A stretch of 64,000 nt of DNA from Stenotrophomonas acidaminiphila (GCF_001431595.1 NZ_LDJO01000051.1:1-64000); one strand, 5' to 3'. Positions 42,801 to 51,993 are shown, numbered from the stretch's first letter. Notes: generated from the sequence alone by a model not told the origin. Made by a program: numbers and translations.

Positions 42801-43605
42801 GCAGGCGCATCTCCTGCTCCAGCGGCGGATCCGGCCAGCGGATGTTGAGCCCGGCCGCCGGCATCTCGAAATCCTCCGGCAGGATGATCCGGCGGGCGAA
42901 CGGGTTGACGTCCACCGAGGCCGAGGATTCGACCGTCTCGGCGATGGTCTTGAAGCCGATCCAGCGCCCGGTGTAGCGGCTCATCGCCCAGCCGACCAGG
43001 CCCAGGTCGAGGATGTCCTGCACGCCGGCCGGGTTGAGCACCGGCATCATCGCGCTGACGAATTCGTCCTCGCTGCCGTGCGGCAGGGTCGAGCTGCGGC
43101 AGGCATGGTCGTCGGCGGCCAGGGCCAGCACGCCGCCGTGCCGGGACGTGCCGGCGGCGTTGGCGTGCTTGAACACGTCGCCGCACCGGTCCACGCCCGG
43201 GCCCTTGCCGTACCACATGCCGAACACGCCATCGACGTTGGCGCCGGGGAACAGGTTGGCCTGCTGGGTACCCCAGACCATGGTGGCGCCCAGATCCTCG
43301 TTGAGCCCGGGCACGAACTTCACCTTGGCCGCCTCCAGGTGCCGGCGGGCGCGCCACAGCTCCAGGTCGAAGCCGCCCAGCGGCGAGCCGCGGTAGCCGC
43401 TGACGAAGCCGCCGGTGTTCAGCCCGGCCGCGGTGTCGCGCTGCTGCTGCATCAACGGCAGTCGCACCAGCGCCTGCACGCCGCTCAGGTAGATGCGCCC
43501 GTCGGTACGGGTGTACTTGTGCTCGAGCGTGTAATCGCGGTCGCGCACGCCGATCAGCGGCGTGTTGGCGGAGGCGGGGGAGGTGAGTTCGGCGGTACTG
43601 GTCAT
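39895..43605 (-). CDS. Indolepyruvate ferredoxin oxidoreductase, fused
   Basis: This fused enzyme (1236 residues, both IorA and IorB parts) oxidatively decarboxylates aryl-pyruvates from aromatic amino-acid breakdown to acyl-CoA, using TPP and iron-sulfur centres. The TPP region reads GDGTYFHSGSLAIRQAI and ITYKILYNDAVAMTGGQ; the ferredoxin-like Cys clusters are CEGCGDCGQKSFC and CNKDFSCTTGFC; and GVGGTGVVTIGALLGMAG plus TGLAQKGGAVTTHI mark the IorB-type domain. A Pro/Glu-rich linker (coding nucleotides about 40585-40765) precedes the C-terminal DUF6537-like domain. I start it at 43605. The length and domain order are typical of the fused form in Proteobacteria. Confidence 0.92.
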   Translation of the reverse strand: MTSTAELTSPASANTPLIGVRDRDYTLEHKYTRTDGRIYLSGVQALVRLPLMQQQRDTAAGLNTGGFVSGYRGSPLGGFDLELWRARRHLEAAKVKFVPGLNEDLGATMVWGTQQANLFPGANVDGVFGMWYGKGPGVDRCGDVFKHANAAGTSRHGGVLALAADDHACRSSTLPHGSEDEFVSAMMPVLNPAGVQDILDLGLVGWAMSRYTGRWIGFKTIAETVESSASVDVNPFARRIILPEDFEMPAAGLNIRWPDPPLEQEMRLHRYAVKAAQAFARANGIDRVVMDSPRARLGIVTTGKSYLDVLQALEYLGLDERACAEIGIRVYKVGMTWPLEPQGIGAFARGLEDIVVVEEKKAFIERQMKEYFYNWPAGWGARPSIVGKYDEQGEWILPSTGELTPATIAGVIGRRIQRFFNTESIEQRLRWMDEKEAEMALPRAQFPRVPHYCSGCPHNTSTNVPEGSRAMAGIGCHYMVTWMDRDTDTFTHMGGEGVTWAGQAAFTDTAHVFQNLGDGTYFHSGSLAIRQAIAAGVNITYKILYNDAVAMTGGQPVDGTLTVPQIAQQMRAEGVHTIVLLSDDIAKWKLRRHEFPADVEFHDRAELDAVQKHLRTVKGTSILIYEQTCATEKRRRRKRGKLVDPPKRTMINSLVCEGCGDCGQKSFCVSVLPKETEFGRKRDIDQSNCNKDFSCTTGFCPSFVTVHGGQLRKGRRSDAASLLDNLPSPAFRSDLSQPWNILITGVGGTGVVTIGALLGMAGHLEGKGATVLDQTGLAQKGGAVTTHIRIARAPSDIHAVRIAAGEADLVLGCDMVVVNDYWALSKVRGERSQVVLNTYEAMPGTFTTHPDMQFPAADIIAGVKVALGGRDPILLDATQLATALLGDAIASNLFILGFAWQQGLVPLSLEALMRAIELNGAAIEMNQRAFAWGRLAAIDPQAVQQAAGLVRNAPTEAERTPGTLRELPPGEWEGSEAGAPSAPRNPGNEPEVRGLPASDPHPGDTPFATLDDTRLSRSLDELIARRSGFLVDYQDAAYATRYRQLVDAVRKAEQRVAPGSTALTEAVARYFFKLMAYKDEYEVARLYTSGDFLKRVAQQFEGDYQVRFHLAPPLFAKRDEQGRLQKKEYGPWMFKAFGLLARLKGLRGSRFDIFGHTAERRGERQLIADYERTLQELLGSLDAGRLALAVEIASIPEHIRGYGHVKEAHLHDARAREAALLATWRNPKALHIVQAA

Positions 43606-43671
43606 GGCTGGCCCATTGCAGGAACGGCTGGCGTCGGCTGCCGCGCCAGGGCGGCGCGCACGCGGCCGGCG

Positions 43672-43680
43672 ATTGTACCA
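43672..43680 (-). promoter_or_regulatory. Extended -10 promoter for the oxidoreductase
   Basis: On the minus strand TGGTACAAT (43680-43672) is an extended -10 element (TGn-TACAAT, 5 of 6 for TATAAT). No convincing -35 is present at the usual distance. Transcription would begin near 43665, giving a leader of about 60 bases to the ATG at 43605. I find no clear ribosome site in front of that ATG. Confidence 0.45.
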
Positions 43681-43828
43681 GCGCGGGTTTTGCCACCCTG
43701 CCGGGGGCCCTGCGCCGACCCCTGGAGGCGCTCCCAGGGCCGGCCAGGTCCGGGGGCCGGGGTCGCGGAGCGGCCGCCGAGCGGTTAGGATCGGATCTTG
43801 CTGGAACATGAATGATGGGGATTGCAAC

Positions 43829-44467
43829 ATGCAGGTGATAAGGGGCGTGGCCGGTGGCCTGATGCTGCTGGCCGGCCTGTTCTGTTCGACGGCGTGGGCA
43901 CAAGGGATGCCGAAGATCGCCGAGTTCTATTTCGATGACGATGTCGCGGCCAGGCCGGTGCACGCGCTGCCGCCGGATCAGCCGGAGCTGGTCGAGCAGT
44001 TGATGAAACTGCGCGAGCGCGGCCGCAAGGGCGTGGAAGCCACGATCCAGCTGGCCGGCGTCGCCTATGCCGAGAACCGGGTGGAAATCGGCGAGAAGCT
44101 CTACCAGGAGGCATTGGCCGCCGTTTCGGAGAGTTCGTCACAGGCCCGCGGCATCCGCTGGAACCAGGGCTGGAGCCTGTACCGCCACGGTGATGCCGAG
44201 GCGGCGCTGCAGCAATGGAGCGCCGCTGCGCAGGCCACCCGCGGCAACGTCGCATGGGTGCCGCCAACGCTGGCCCTGGCGCTGTGGACGCTGGGCCGCC
44301 GCGACGAAGCCGTGCAGTGGTACGCGGCGGCGGTGCGGACCGAGCCGCAGCTCTGGAACGACCCGGCGCGCTTCGCCCAGTTGCTGCCGGCATGGACGGA
44401 CGAGGAGCGCGCGCGCCTGGCCGAAGTGCAGCGGGCCTGGGCTGCCAATCCGCCGGCCTGGCCCTGA
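43829..44467 (+). CDS. Exported TPR-repeat protein
   Basis: The 212-residue product has a Sec signal (GGLMLLAGLFCSTAWA, cut after AWA) and about three tetratricopeptide-like helical pairs, the clearest being GIRWNQGWSLYRHGDAEAALQQWS and TLALALWTLGRRDEAVQWYAAAV. It probably scaffolds protein contacts in the periplasm. No enzyme motif is visible. An in-frame ATG also lies at 43808; I prefer 43829. It is followed by the beta-propeller-like lipoprotein gene. Confidence 0.68.
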   Translation: MQVIRGVAGGLMLLAGLFCSTAWAQGMPKIAEFYFDDDVAARPVHALPPDQPELVEQLMKLRERGRKGVEATIQLAGVAYAENRVEIGEKLYQEALAAVSESSSQARGIRWNQGWSLYRHGDAEAALQQWSAAAQATRGNVAWVPPTLALALWTLGRRDEAVQWYAAAVRTEPQLWNDPARFAQLLPAWTDEERARLAEVQRAWAANPPAWP

Positions 44468-44606
44468 GCCACGCCGGCAGGGTGCGGGGAGCGGCGGGAT
44501 ACCCGCACGGCCCGCATCCGCACGAACGATCGGGCGTCCCCGCCCTCGCGGGACTCGGGCATCGGGATCGGTACAACGGGTGCTGGATCGACCAGGGAGC
44601 GGGGCG

Positions 44607-45740
44607 ATGAGATACCGGATGGCGATGTTTTTCCTGCCGGTCCTGCTGGCAGCCTGCACGGTGGGCATCCGGCCGGAATTCACCCAATCGTTCGTGGACG
44701 CCAACCGTGGATTGGACGACGACGCATGGTCGGCGGCGTATTCGCCGCAGATGGGGCTGTTGGCGGTCGGTCGTGACTCGGGCCGGCTGGAGCTCTGGGA
44801 TGCGCGCAGGAAGGATGTGCGCATCGCGCTGCAGGCCCATGAACTGCGTACCCAGGACATCACCTTCGGGCCTGCCGACGGGATCGTGATCAGCCGCTCC
44901 AGCTTCGGCAACGTCGAGGTCGGCGACATCGTCCAGTACGAGAACGGGCCAAAGGTCTGGGACGCCCGTAGTGGCGAATTGCTGCACGCCTTCCGCGAGG
45001 GGCACTGGAAGCCGGGCGCGGCTTCGGCCACGCCACTGCGCGGCCTGTACCTGCTGGCCAGCTACGACGAACTGCACATCTATGACCATGCCAGCCGCGC
45101 GCTGGTCGGCGCGCCGTTGCGGGTGCCGGGGGATGGCGGCGTGACCTGCCTGGACTGGGACGAGGCCTCGGGCCTGATCGCCGCCGGCACCGACAGGGGC
45201 GTGGTGCTGCTCCTGCGCCTGCAGCGCGACGCGGCCATCCCGCGGCTGGAGGTCGTGGACCGTCATGCCGCCCATGCGCCGGGGCCGCGCAACGACATGC
45301 TGGCGGTGATGTTGCTCGACAAGGGCACCCGGCTGGTGACGGTACAGCGCTCACCCGTGCGGGCGCAGGCGCTGCACGACGATGTGCCGCCCCTGTACCA
45401 GGGCCTGCAGCACGAGACCGTGCGCTGGAACCTGGCCGGCTGGCAGCGCGAACATGTCTATTCCAGTTCGCTTGTGGGCCTGCACCAGGCCGGCTTCACC
45501 CGCGGCGAGGATTGGCTGGTACTGGCCGGTGTGGCGGGTGGCAGCGCCCGTATCGAGGGCAAGATCGAGCTGCTCGATCTGCGCGGTGGCGTGGCCTGGC
45601 TCTACCAGGCCAACACCACCCATGCGACTGCCGTACTGCTGCCGCCGGCGCGCGAGGGGTTGGTGCTGCAGCATGGCCGTGCCACGCGCGTGAGGTATCT
45701 GGACCAGGCCGGGTCGGTGCCCTGGTCGCCGCCGCGCTGA
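44607..45740 (+). CDS. Beta-propeller-like lipoprotein
   Basis: The 377-residue product has a lipoprotein signal ending VLLAAC and a string of WD40/YVTN-like strand patterns, such as SAAYSPQMGLLAVGRDSGRLELWDARR, TCLDWDEASGLIAAGTDRG and KIELLDLRGGVAWLYQA, probably six to seven blades. GGAG lies about 8 bases ahead of the ATG at 44607. Its partner is unknown. It follows the TPR gene on the plus strand and faces the AAA ATPase gene end to end at 12 bases. Confidence 0.7.
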   Translation: MRYRMAMFFLPVLLAACTVGIRPEFTQSFVDANRGLDDDAWSAAYSPQMGLLAVGRDSGRLELWDARRKDVRIALQAHELRTQDITFGPADGIVISRSSFGNVEVGDIVQYENGPKVWDARSGELLHAFREGHWKPGAASATPLRGLYLLASYDELHIYDHASRALVGAPLRVPGDGGVTCLDWDEASGLIAAGTDRGVVLLLRLQRDAAIPRLEVVDRHAAHAPGPRNDMLAVMLLDKGTRLVTVQRSPVRAQALHDDVPPLYQGLQHETVRWNLAGWQREHVYSSSLVGLHQAGFTRGEDWLVLAGVAGGSARIEGKIELLDLRGGVAWLYQANTTHATAVLLPPAREGLVLQHGRATRVRYLDQAGSVPWSPPR

Positions 45741-45752
45741 GCGCGGCCCGGC

Positions 45753-47234
45753 TCACCCGGCCGGTACCGTGCGCCCGCGTGCCCAGTCGCGCAGCGCCTG
45801 CACCTGCTCGGCCATCAGCACCGACAGCGGCCGCGTGCTGCGGATCTCGGCCATCAGCAGGTCGGTGTCCAGCGGCCTGCGCTCGGCATACGCGGCGTAC
45901 AGGCCGGCGACCACCGCCTGTTCGATCTCGGCGCCGGAAAAGCCATCGGCAGCGGCGGCCAGGGCGGGCAGGGCGAAGCCCTCGGCGTCCAGTCCACGTT
46001 TGTCCAGGTGCAGGCGCAGCAGCTCCACGCGGGTGTCGGGCGTGGGCAGGTCGACGAAGAAGATCTCGTCGAAGCGGCCCTTGCGCAGCAGTTCGGCCGG
46101 CAGCTCGTGCACCTGGTTGGCGGTGGCGACGATGAACACCGGCGCCTTGCGCTCGGCCATCCAGGTCAGCAGGTAGCCCAGCACCCGGCGCGAGACGCCG
46201 CCGTCCTCGCCGCTGCTGGCCAGGCCCTTCTCGACCTCGTCGATCCACAGCACGCACGGCGCCAGCTGTTCGGCCGAGGCCAGCGCGTCGCGCAGGTTCT
46301 TCTCGGTTTCGCCGTGGTACTTGTTGTACAGCGTGGCGAAGTCCAGGCGCAGCAGCGGCACGCCGAAGCCCGCCGCGGTGGCCTTGGCCAGCATCGACTT
46401 GCCGCAGCCCTGCACGCCGAGCAGCAGCATGCCGCGCGGCGGATCCAGCCCGGGCGGCGCATCGCCGGCGACGAACACCGCCCTGCGCTGTTCGATCCAG
46501 CGCTTGAGCCGCGTGGCACCGGCCACCTCGCCGAAGCGCGCGCTGTCGTATTCGTAGTGCAGGTGGCCGCTGCGGTTGAGCAGTTCGAACTTCAGCCTGG
46601 CCAGTTGCGGCAGGTCGTCGGCACGCAGCGCGCCGTCGGCGTAGATCAGCTGGCGGGCGATGCGGCGCGCGTCGGGCAGGCTCAGGCCCTGCAGGTTGCG
46701 CAGGATCTGCCGCACCGCGTCCTGGTCCACCTCCACGCGGCGGCCGCCGTTGTCGCCGGCGTAGGCGGCCGCTTCCTCGCGCAGCATCTTCAGCAGCGCG
46801 TTGGCGTCGGGCAGGCGCGGATTGAAGCGGGTGGCCAGCGCCTCCAGTTCGGCCGGCAGCTCGACCTTGGTGCCGACCAGCACCAGCACGTGCGGCTGGC
46901 TGTGCCGGCGCTGCACGATGTCGCGCAGAAGGCGCTGGTGGCTGGCGTAGCCCAGGTAGGGGTGGAAATCGAGCAGCAGGTAAATGCCCCGCTGCTCGGC
47001 CTCCTGGATCATCCGCAGCGCCGAGCTGGCGTCGGGCGGCCCGACGGCGTCGTCTTCGCGGTCCATGTCGATGCGGCGCAGGCCCTCGGTGATCGACCAG
47101 CGGTACAACGCCCGCCACACGTGCATCAGCGCCTGCCGGAACAGGTCCACCACGCGGGCCTCGTCCGCGGTTTCGATGACGATCAGCGGGGTATTGGCGC
47201 GGATCAGCGCGGTCAGGTCCTGCAGTTCGCTCAT
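45753..47234 (-). CDS. AAA+ ATPase, Ycf46-like
   Basis: The 493-residue protein has an N-terminal domain with [17 protein letters not shown] and [16 protein letters not shown], a middle helical region, and a C-terminal AAA+ core: [19 protein letters not shown] (Walker A), [16 protein letters not shown] (Walker B) and the second region of homology. This is the Ycf46/FtsH-like AAA family of unknown cellular role in bacteria. The start at 47234 has GGAG about 6 bases upstream. It is separated from the divergent ParA gene by 130 bases. Confidence 0.85.
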   Translation of the reverse strand: MSELQDLTALIRANTPLIVIETADEARVVDLFRQALMHVWRALYRWSITEGLRRIDMDREDDAVGPPDASSALRMIQEAEQRGIYLLLDFHPYLGYASHQRLLRDIVQRRHSQPHVLVLVGTKVELPAELEALATRFNPRLPDANALLKMLREEAAAYAGDNGGRRVEVDQDAVRQILRNLQGLSLPDARRIARQLIYADGALRADDLPQLARLKFELLNRSGHLHYEYDSARFGEVAGATRLKRWIEQRRAVFVAGDAPPGLDPPRGMLLLGVQGCGKSMLAKATAAGFGVPLLRLDFATLYNKYHGETEKNLRDALASAEQLAPCVLWIDEVEKGLASSGEDGGVSRRVLGYLLTWMAERKAPVFIVATANQVHELPAELLRKGRFDEIFFVDLPTPDTRVELLRLHLDKRGLDAEGFALPALAAAADGFSGAEIEQAVVAGLYAAYAERRPLDTDLLMAEIRSTRPLSVLMAEQVQALRDWARGRTVPAG

Positions 47235-47364
47235 GGTGGCTCCGGTGTGGGTCGCCACGATAGCAAAGCATCCCGTCCCGGCAGGGGTGTCCTCACGCGC
47301 CGACTACCGCGGCCGTCGCGCGCCGGTGTACGCTGCGGGCAGTCCCGCGCAAAACGAGGCGTGC

Positions 47365-47997
47365 ATGAAGACGATCCTGGTGGCCGGTTCCAAGGGCGGT
47401 GTGGGCAAGAGCACCATCGCCACGCACCTGGCCGCGCATGCGGCGCTGCAGGGCAGGGCGACGGTGATCGCCGATGCCGACCCGCAGGGGTCGAGCACGC
47501 GCTGGGCGGAGCGCCGCGCCGGCCTGGACAGTGCCGTGCTGCCGGTGGATGTCCACCGCAGGAAGTCCTGGGAGAAGCACATCCCCGATGGCGCCGAGGA
47601 GGTGATCATCGATGCCCCGGCCGGTGCGCTTGCGGACGATCTCGAGCATTTCCTGGACGTGGCCGATGCGGTGGTGGTGCCGGTGTTGCCGTCGGCGCTG
47701 GACATCGAGGCCATCGTCGGTTTCCTGAACAGTCTGGCCAGGGTCAAGCGCGTGCACTCGCGCGCGCTGCCGGTGGGCCTGGTGCTCAACCGCACCAAGC
47801 CGTGGACGCAGACCTCGCAGCAGGCGCGGCAGATGCTGGCGCAATGGCCCTACGAGGTGGTCGCGCAGCTGCGCGACAGCCAGAGTTACGTGGTCATGGT
47901 CGGCCTGGGCCGCAGCCTGTTCGACTACCACTCCGCCCAGGTCCGCGAACACCAGCAGGACTGGGAGCCGCTTCTGAAATGGTTGAACAAGGTCTGA
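47365..47997 (+). CDS. ParA-like ATPase
   Basis: The 210-residue product has the deviant Walker A KGGVGKST at residues 10-17, [15 protein letters not shown] (Walker A'), and [27 protein letters not shown]. It belongs to the ParA/MinD group that positions plasmids, chromosomes or other cargo. There is no ParB-like gene nearby, so this is an orphan. The ATG at 47365 has GAGG 6 bases upstream. It sits 20 bases ahead of sixA. Confidence 0.85.
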   Translation: MKTILVAGSKGGVGKSTIATHLAAHAALQGRATVIADADPQGSSTRWAERRAGLDSAVLPVDVHRRKSWEKHIPDGAEEVIIDAPAGALADDLEHFLDVADAVVVPVLPSALDIEAIVGFLNSLARVKRVHSRALPVGLVLNRTKPWTQTSQQARQMLAQWPYEVVAQLRDSQSYVVMVGLGRSLFDYHSAQVREHQQDWEPLLKWLNKV

Positions 47998-48017
47998 CCC
48001 GGAGCTAATGAATCCTC

Positions 48018-48494
48018 ATGCGTGAACTGATCCTGCTGCGACATGCCCATGCCGAGCCGGCCGACAATGGCCTGGCCGATATCGATCGCCCGCTTTCCCC
48101 GCATGGCCTGGCCGAAGCCGAGGCGGCCGGTCGCTGGCTGCTGGAGCAGCGGCTGGTGCCGGACCGGGTGCTGTGCTCGCCGGCGCGGCGCGCCCGCGAG
48201 ACGCTGGAGGCGGTGCTGTCGCTGACCGGCTACGTCGAGCAGCGCCTGGAGGAGCGGATCTACGACGCCACCCCCGGCACCCTGGCCGCGCTGGTGGACG
48301 AGCACCGCGAGGTCGAGCGCCTGCTGCTGGTCGGCCACAACCCGGGCATGGAGCGGCTGGTGGCGCTGATGCACAGCGGCCAGTCCGGCGACTACCGCGG
48401 CATGCCCACCGCCTCGGTCGCGGTGCTGTCGCTGCCGATGGCCGCGGCCATCGAACCGGGCATCGCCCGCCTGGCGGCCTTCTGGTGGCCGTGA
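48018..48494 (+). CDS. sixA: Phosphohistidine phosphatase SixA
   Basis: The 158-residue product belongs to the histidine-phosphatase superfamily: LILLRHAHAEP with the catalytic RH near the N-terminus, DRPLSPHGLAEAEAAG, CSPARRARETLEAV, and a second His in LLLVGHNPGMERL. In E. coli SixA dephosphorylates histidine-containing phosphotransfer proteins. The length and motif order fit SixA. It lies 20 bases after the ParA gene, probably co-transcribed. Confidence 0.85.
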   Translation: MRELILLRHAHAEPADNGLADIDRPLSPHGLAEAEAAGRWLLEQRLVPDRVLCSPARRARETLEAVLSLTGYVEQRLEERIYDATPGTLAALVDEHREVERLLLVGHNPGMERLVALMHSGQSGDYRGMPTASVAVLSLPMAAAIEPGIARLAAFWWP

Positions 48495-48637
48495 GCCGAT
48501 GATCCCGTTGCGTCGACGGTGCCGGCACGCCACGCCCGCCAGGGCGGGACGCATGCCCGGTGGCATGAGCCGCAAGCCGGCCGGGCGCGCGTGCGTGGCC
48601 GCGCGCCGTCCCGGGGCCGTGGACAGGGACTGAACGC

Positions 48638-49210
48638 ATGCGGTGGGTGCGTTGCGGACTGCTGCTGAGCTGGCTGGCGGCGACGGGCACGGCGGTCGCG
48701 GCGCCGCAGCCGCTGCAGTTCGATACCACCCATTCGCGCTTCGGTTTCGAGATCCGTACCCGCTTCGGGCAGCGGATCGAGGGCCAGTTCCCGCGCTTCG
48801 ACGGCTGGATCACGGTGCTGCCCGACGGCCGCCACCAGGTGCGCCTGCGCATGTTCACCCAGTATGTCGAGATTCCCGGCAAGCCGCGCTACACCGGCTG
48901 GATGCGTGGCGAGGATTTCTTCGACGCGCAGCGCCACCCGCTGGTCGAATTCGAGTCCGATCCCTACGACCCGGACATCGTCGAGCGCGGTGGCAGCGTG
49001 GAGGGGCGGTTGACCATCCGCGGCATCAGCCGGCGCGAGGTGCTGCACCTGGAACAGCCTGAATGCGCCAGGCCGGGCTATGATTGCGACCTGGTAAGCC
49101 GGGGTACCGTCCAGCGCGGTCGTTACGGCATGGACAGCTGGCAGTTCGCCCTGGGTGACCGTGTGACCTTCATATTGCGTACGCGCCTGTTGGGCGCCTC
49201 CCAGCCGTGA
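48638..49210 (+). CDS. YceI-family exported protein
   Basis: The 190-residue product has a Sec signal (LLLSWLAATGTAVA) and the YceI lipocalin-like barrel: QFDTTHSRFGFEIRTRFGQRIEGQF, PLVEFESDPYD and GRLTIRGISRREV are the family landmarks. YceI proteins bind polyisoprenoids or other hydrophobic ligands in the periplasm. Its stop codon overlaps the GTG start of the next gene by 4 bases, so the two are translationally coupled. Confidence 0.85.
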   Translation: MRWVRCGLLLSWLAATGTAVAAPQPLQFDTTHSRFGFEIRTRFGQRIEGQFPRFDGWITVLPDGRHQVRLRMFTQYVEIPGKPRYTGWMRGEDFFDAQRHPLVEFESDPYDPDIVERGGSVEGRLTIRGISRREVLHLEQPECARPGYDCDLVSRGTVQRGRYGMDSWQFALGDRVTFILRTRLLGASQP

Positions 49211-51165
49211 ACCTGCTGCTGCGCCTGCTGCTGCTCGGCATGGCCCTGCTGGCCGGCGGCTGCGCGTCGCTGTCCGCGCAGCAGCGCGACCGCGCGCAGG
49301 GCATTGCCGTATCTGCGCGCCCGACCGCCCTAGACTGCGACCGTCCCGACCGCTGCGCACTGCGGTCGCCGCTGCGCGCGCTTGGCGCCCAGGCCATCGC
49401 CGACTCCGCCGCCGCCGGCGCGCCGCGGCACTACGCCACGATCCTGGACGAGGGCGAACTGTCGCTGGTGGCGCGGCTGAACCTGATCCACAGCGCCAGC
49501 CGCAGCATCGACCTGCAGACCTATATCTTCGATACCGACGACAGCGCCCGCATGATCATCGATGCGCTGCTGGACGCCGCCCGCCGCGGGGTCAGGGTGC
49601 GGGTGCTGATCGACCAGCTCTCGGCGATCTCCGACGTGCAGATGCTCGCCGCGCTGTCCGGCGCGCACGCCAACTTCGAGCTGCGCATCTACAACCCCGC
49701 GTTCGGCAAGGCCAAGCTCAATTACTTCGACTACGCCGGCAGCGTGCTGTGCTGCTTCCGCCGCTTCAACCAGCGCATGCACAACAAGTTGCTGGTGGTC
49801 GACGGGGTGGTCGGGGTGGTGGGTGGCCGCAACTACCAGGACGACTATTACGACTGGGACCGCGAGTACAACTTCCGCGACCGCGACGTGGTGGTGGCCG
49901 GGCCCGAGGCGCGCGAGATGGCCGCCAACTTCCAGGCGTTCTGGGACGCGCCCCGCAGCGTGCCGGCCGAGCGCCTCAACGATGTCGGCCGCACCCTGCT
50001 GCGGAACGGCGTGCCGGCAATGCCCGCGGCGCGTTTCCGGCGCCCGGAGCGGGTGGCACGCGCGGCGGCCGAGGCCGCTGACCCGGCGTTCGTCACCGAG
50101 GCGTTCGTCGACACCACTCTGCCGGTGCGCTCGGTGGCCTATGTCGCCGACCTGCCGCGCAAGCACCGCGGCGACCCGCTGCCAAACGCCACCGAACCGC
50201 GGCTGGACACGCTGATCGCGGGCGCGCAGTCCGAAGTGCTGCTGCAGACCCCGTACCTGGTCCTGTCCGAGCCGGCGCAGCAACTGTTCAAGGACCTGCG
50301 CGCGCGCCCGCAACCGCCGCGCGTGGTGGTGTCCACCAACAGCCTGGCGGCGACCGACAACCCGATCGTCTATGCGATGGCCTACAAGTACAAGCGCCGC
50401 AACCTGCGCGTGCTGGGCTTCGACATCTACGAGTACAAGCCATTCCCGCTGGATGCGCCGGTGGCCCCGGACAACCTGTTGTCCGCGGCGCTGGACGACA
50501 CGCAGGTACCGCCACCGCCGCACCGCCTGATCGGGGCAAGCGCGGCCGGCAGCAACGTGCGCGGCAGCGGCTCCGGGCGGCGCGCCGGTGCCGACGGCAG
50601 CGAGGTCGAGCGCGAAGTGCTGCGCACCGAGACCCGGCCCTCGTTCCTCGGCAGCAAGGCGGCCAACCGCCCGCTGCCGGTCACCCGCCGCGGCGCGCGC
50701 ATGGGCCTGCATGCCAAGTCGCTGGTGGTGGACCGCCGCATCGGCGTGGTCGGCACCCACAACTTCGATCCGCGCAGCGAGAACTACAACACCGAGGGCG
50801 CGGTGATCATCGACGACCCGGTATTCGCCGAGCAGCTGGCGCAGAGCATCCTGCGCGACATTTCGCCGGACAACGCCTGGGCAGTGGCGCCGCGCGAGAA
50901 GGCGCCGGTGCTGTCGGGCCTGAACTACAGCCTGGGCAAGGCCTCCGAGGCGCTGCCGATTCTCGATGTCTGGCCGTGGCGCTATGCCACCAACTACGCG
51001 TTCCAGCCCGGACCGGAATGCCCGCTGCCGCTGTCGCGGCACGACCCGGATTTCCGCCGCTGCTACGCGCCGGTGGGCGACTTTCCCGAGGTCGACGTCG
51101 GCCCGAAATGGCTGCTGGTGCGCATGTTGACCGCGTTCGGCGCCGGGCTGGTGCCGATCCTGTAG
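49207..51165 (+). CDS. Phospholipase D family lipoprotein (cardiolipin synthase-like)
   Basis: The 652-residue product has two phospholipase D motifs: HNKLLVVDGVVGVVGGRN in the first half and HAKSLVVDRRIGVVGTHN in the second, each an HxKxxxxD site with the following GGRN or GTHN. A lipoprotein signal ends at LLAGGC, so it is exported and lipid-anchored, in the manner of ClsC-type cardiolipin synthases. Those use phosphatidylethanolamine and phosphatidylglycerol to make cardiolipin. Start is GTG at 49207, overlapping the yceI-like stop. Confidence 0.85.
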   Translation: MNLLLRLLLLGMALLAGGCASLSAQQRDRAQGIAVSARPTALDCDRPDRCALRSPLRALGAQAIADSAAAGAPRHYATILDEGELSLVARLNLIHSASRSIDLQTYIFDTDDSARMIIDALLDAARRGVRVRVLIDQLSAISDVQMLAALSGAHANFELRIYNPAFGKAKLNYFDYAGSVLCCFRRFNQRMHNKLLVVDGVVGVVGGRNYQDDYYDWDREYNFRDRDVVVAGPEAREMAANFQAFWDAPRSVPAERLNDVGRTLLRNGVPAMPAARFRRPERVARAAAEAADPAFVTEAFVDTTLPVRSVAYVADLPRKHRGDPLPNATEPRLDTLIAGAQSEVLLQTPYLVLSEPAQQLFKDLRARPQPPRVVVSTNSLAATDNPIVYAMAYKYKRRNLRVLGFDIYEYKPFPLDAPVAPDNLLSAALDDTQVPPPPHRLIGASAAGSNVRGSGSGRRAGADGSEVEREVLRTETRPSFLGSKAANRPLPVTRRGARMGLHAKSLVVDRRIGVVGTHNFDPRSENYNTEGAVIIDDPVFAEQLAQSILRDISPDNAWAVAPREKAPVLSGLNYSLGKASEALPILDVWPWRYATNYAFQPGPECPLPLSRHDPDFRRCYAPVGDFPEVDVGPKWLLVRMLTAFGAGLVPIL

Positions 51166-51233
51166 CGCGCACACGGCGCGTGGACGCGGCTTCGGTTGCA
51201 ATGGGCGTCCCCCTGCCTGCACCGAGGACGACC

Positions 51234-51446
51234 ATGCACCACGCCTTCAAGGTCGGCGACCACGTGCGCTGGAATTCCGAAGCCGGCCACGTCACCGGCC
51301 ATGTCATCCGGGTGCATATCCGCGACACGCCGTACAAGGGCCACGTGCGCCGTTGCAGCGAAAACGACCCGCAGTACGAGATCCGCAGTGACCGCAGCGA
51401 CCACATCGCCATGCACCGCGGCGCGGCACTGGAGAAGATCGGCTGA
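51234..51446 (+). CDS. DUF2945/HVA1-family small protein
   Basis: The 70-residue product is a DUF2945 (HVA1) protein: FKVGDHVRWNSEAGHVTGHV, a short loop, then a QYEIRSDRSDHIAMHRGAAL strand-helix ending. GAGG lies 6 bases upstream of the ATG. The next gene starts 1 base after this stop codon, so they form an operon. Function unknown. Confidence 0.82.
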   Translation: MHHAFKVGDHVRWNSEAGHVTGHVIRVHIRDTPYKGHVRRCSENDPQYEIRSDRSDHIAMHRGAALEKIG

Positions 51447-51447
51447 C

Positions 51448-51993
51448 ATGAGTGGCGCCGTCACCGTCTGGACCATCGGCCACTCCACCCGCAGCCAGGA
51501 CGACTTCCTCGCGCTGCTGGCCGGCTACGGCATCCAGGCCGTGGCCGATGTGCGTCGTTTCCCGGGTTCGCGGCGCCATCCGTGGTTCGCCGGCCAGACC
51601 CTGGCGCAGACCCTGCCGGTGGCGGGCGTGGAGTACCTGTGGCTGCCGCAGCTGGGCGGGCGTCGCCGCGTGCAACCCGGCTCACCGAACGGTGGCTGGC
51701 GCAATGCCGCCTTCCAGGGCTACGCCGATCACCTGGACAGCGCCGAGTTCGCCGATGGGCTGGCGCGGTTGCTGGAACTGGCCGTGCGCCGCCGCACCGC
51801 GCTGATGTGCGCCGAAGCGCTGTGGTGGCGCTGCCACCGCCGGCTGATCGCCGACCAGCTCAGCGTGCACGGCATCGGGGTACGACACATCCTCGATGCC
51901 GGCCACGCACCGGCACACGTGCTCACCGCCACTGCGCGCGTGGTCGATGGCCGGCTGCGCTATCCGCCGGCGCAGGACGATCTGTTCGCCTGA
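51448..51993 (+). CDS. DUF488 family protein
   Basis: The 181-residue product is a DUF488 protein: VWTIGHSTRSQDDFLALLAGYG, VADVRRFPGSRRHPWF, GVEYLWLPQLGGRRR, and ALMCAEALWWRCHRRLIAD with conserved Cys residues. The family has no established activity. It follows the DUF2945 gene immediately. Confidence 0.88.
   Translation: MSGAVTVWTIGHSTRSQDDFLALLAGYGIQAVADVRRFPGSRRHPWFAGQTLAQTLPVAGVEYLWLPQLGGRRRVQPGSPNGGWRNAAFQGYADHLDSAEFADGLARLLELAVRRRTALMCAEALWWRCHRRLIADQLSVHGIGVRHILDAGHAPAHVLTATARVVDGRLRYPPAQDDLFA

Noticed and set aside
39835-43788. A 1317-codon open frame opposite the indolepyruvate oxidoreductase
   Set aside because: Antisense shadow with the same biased composition and no recognisable motif.
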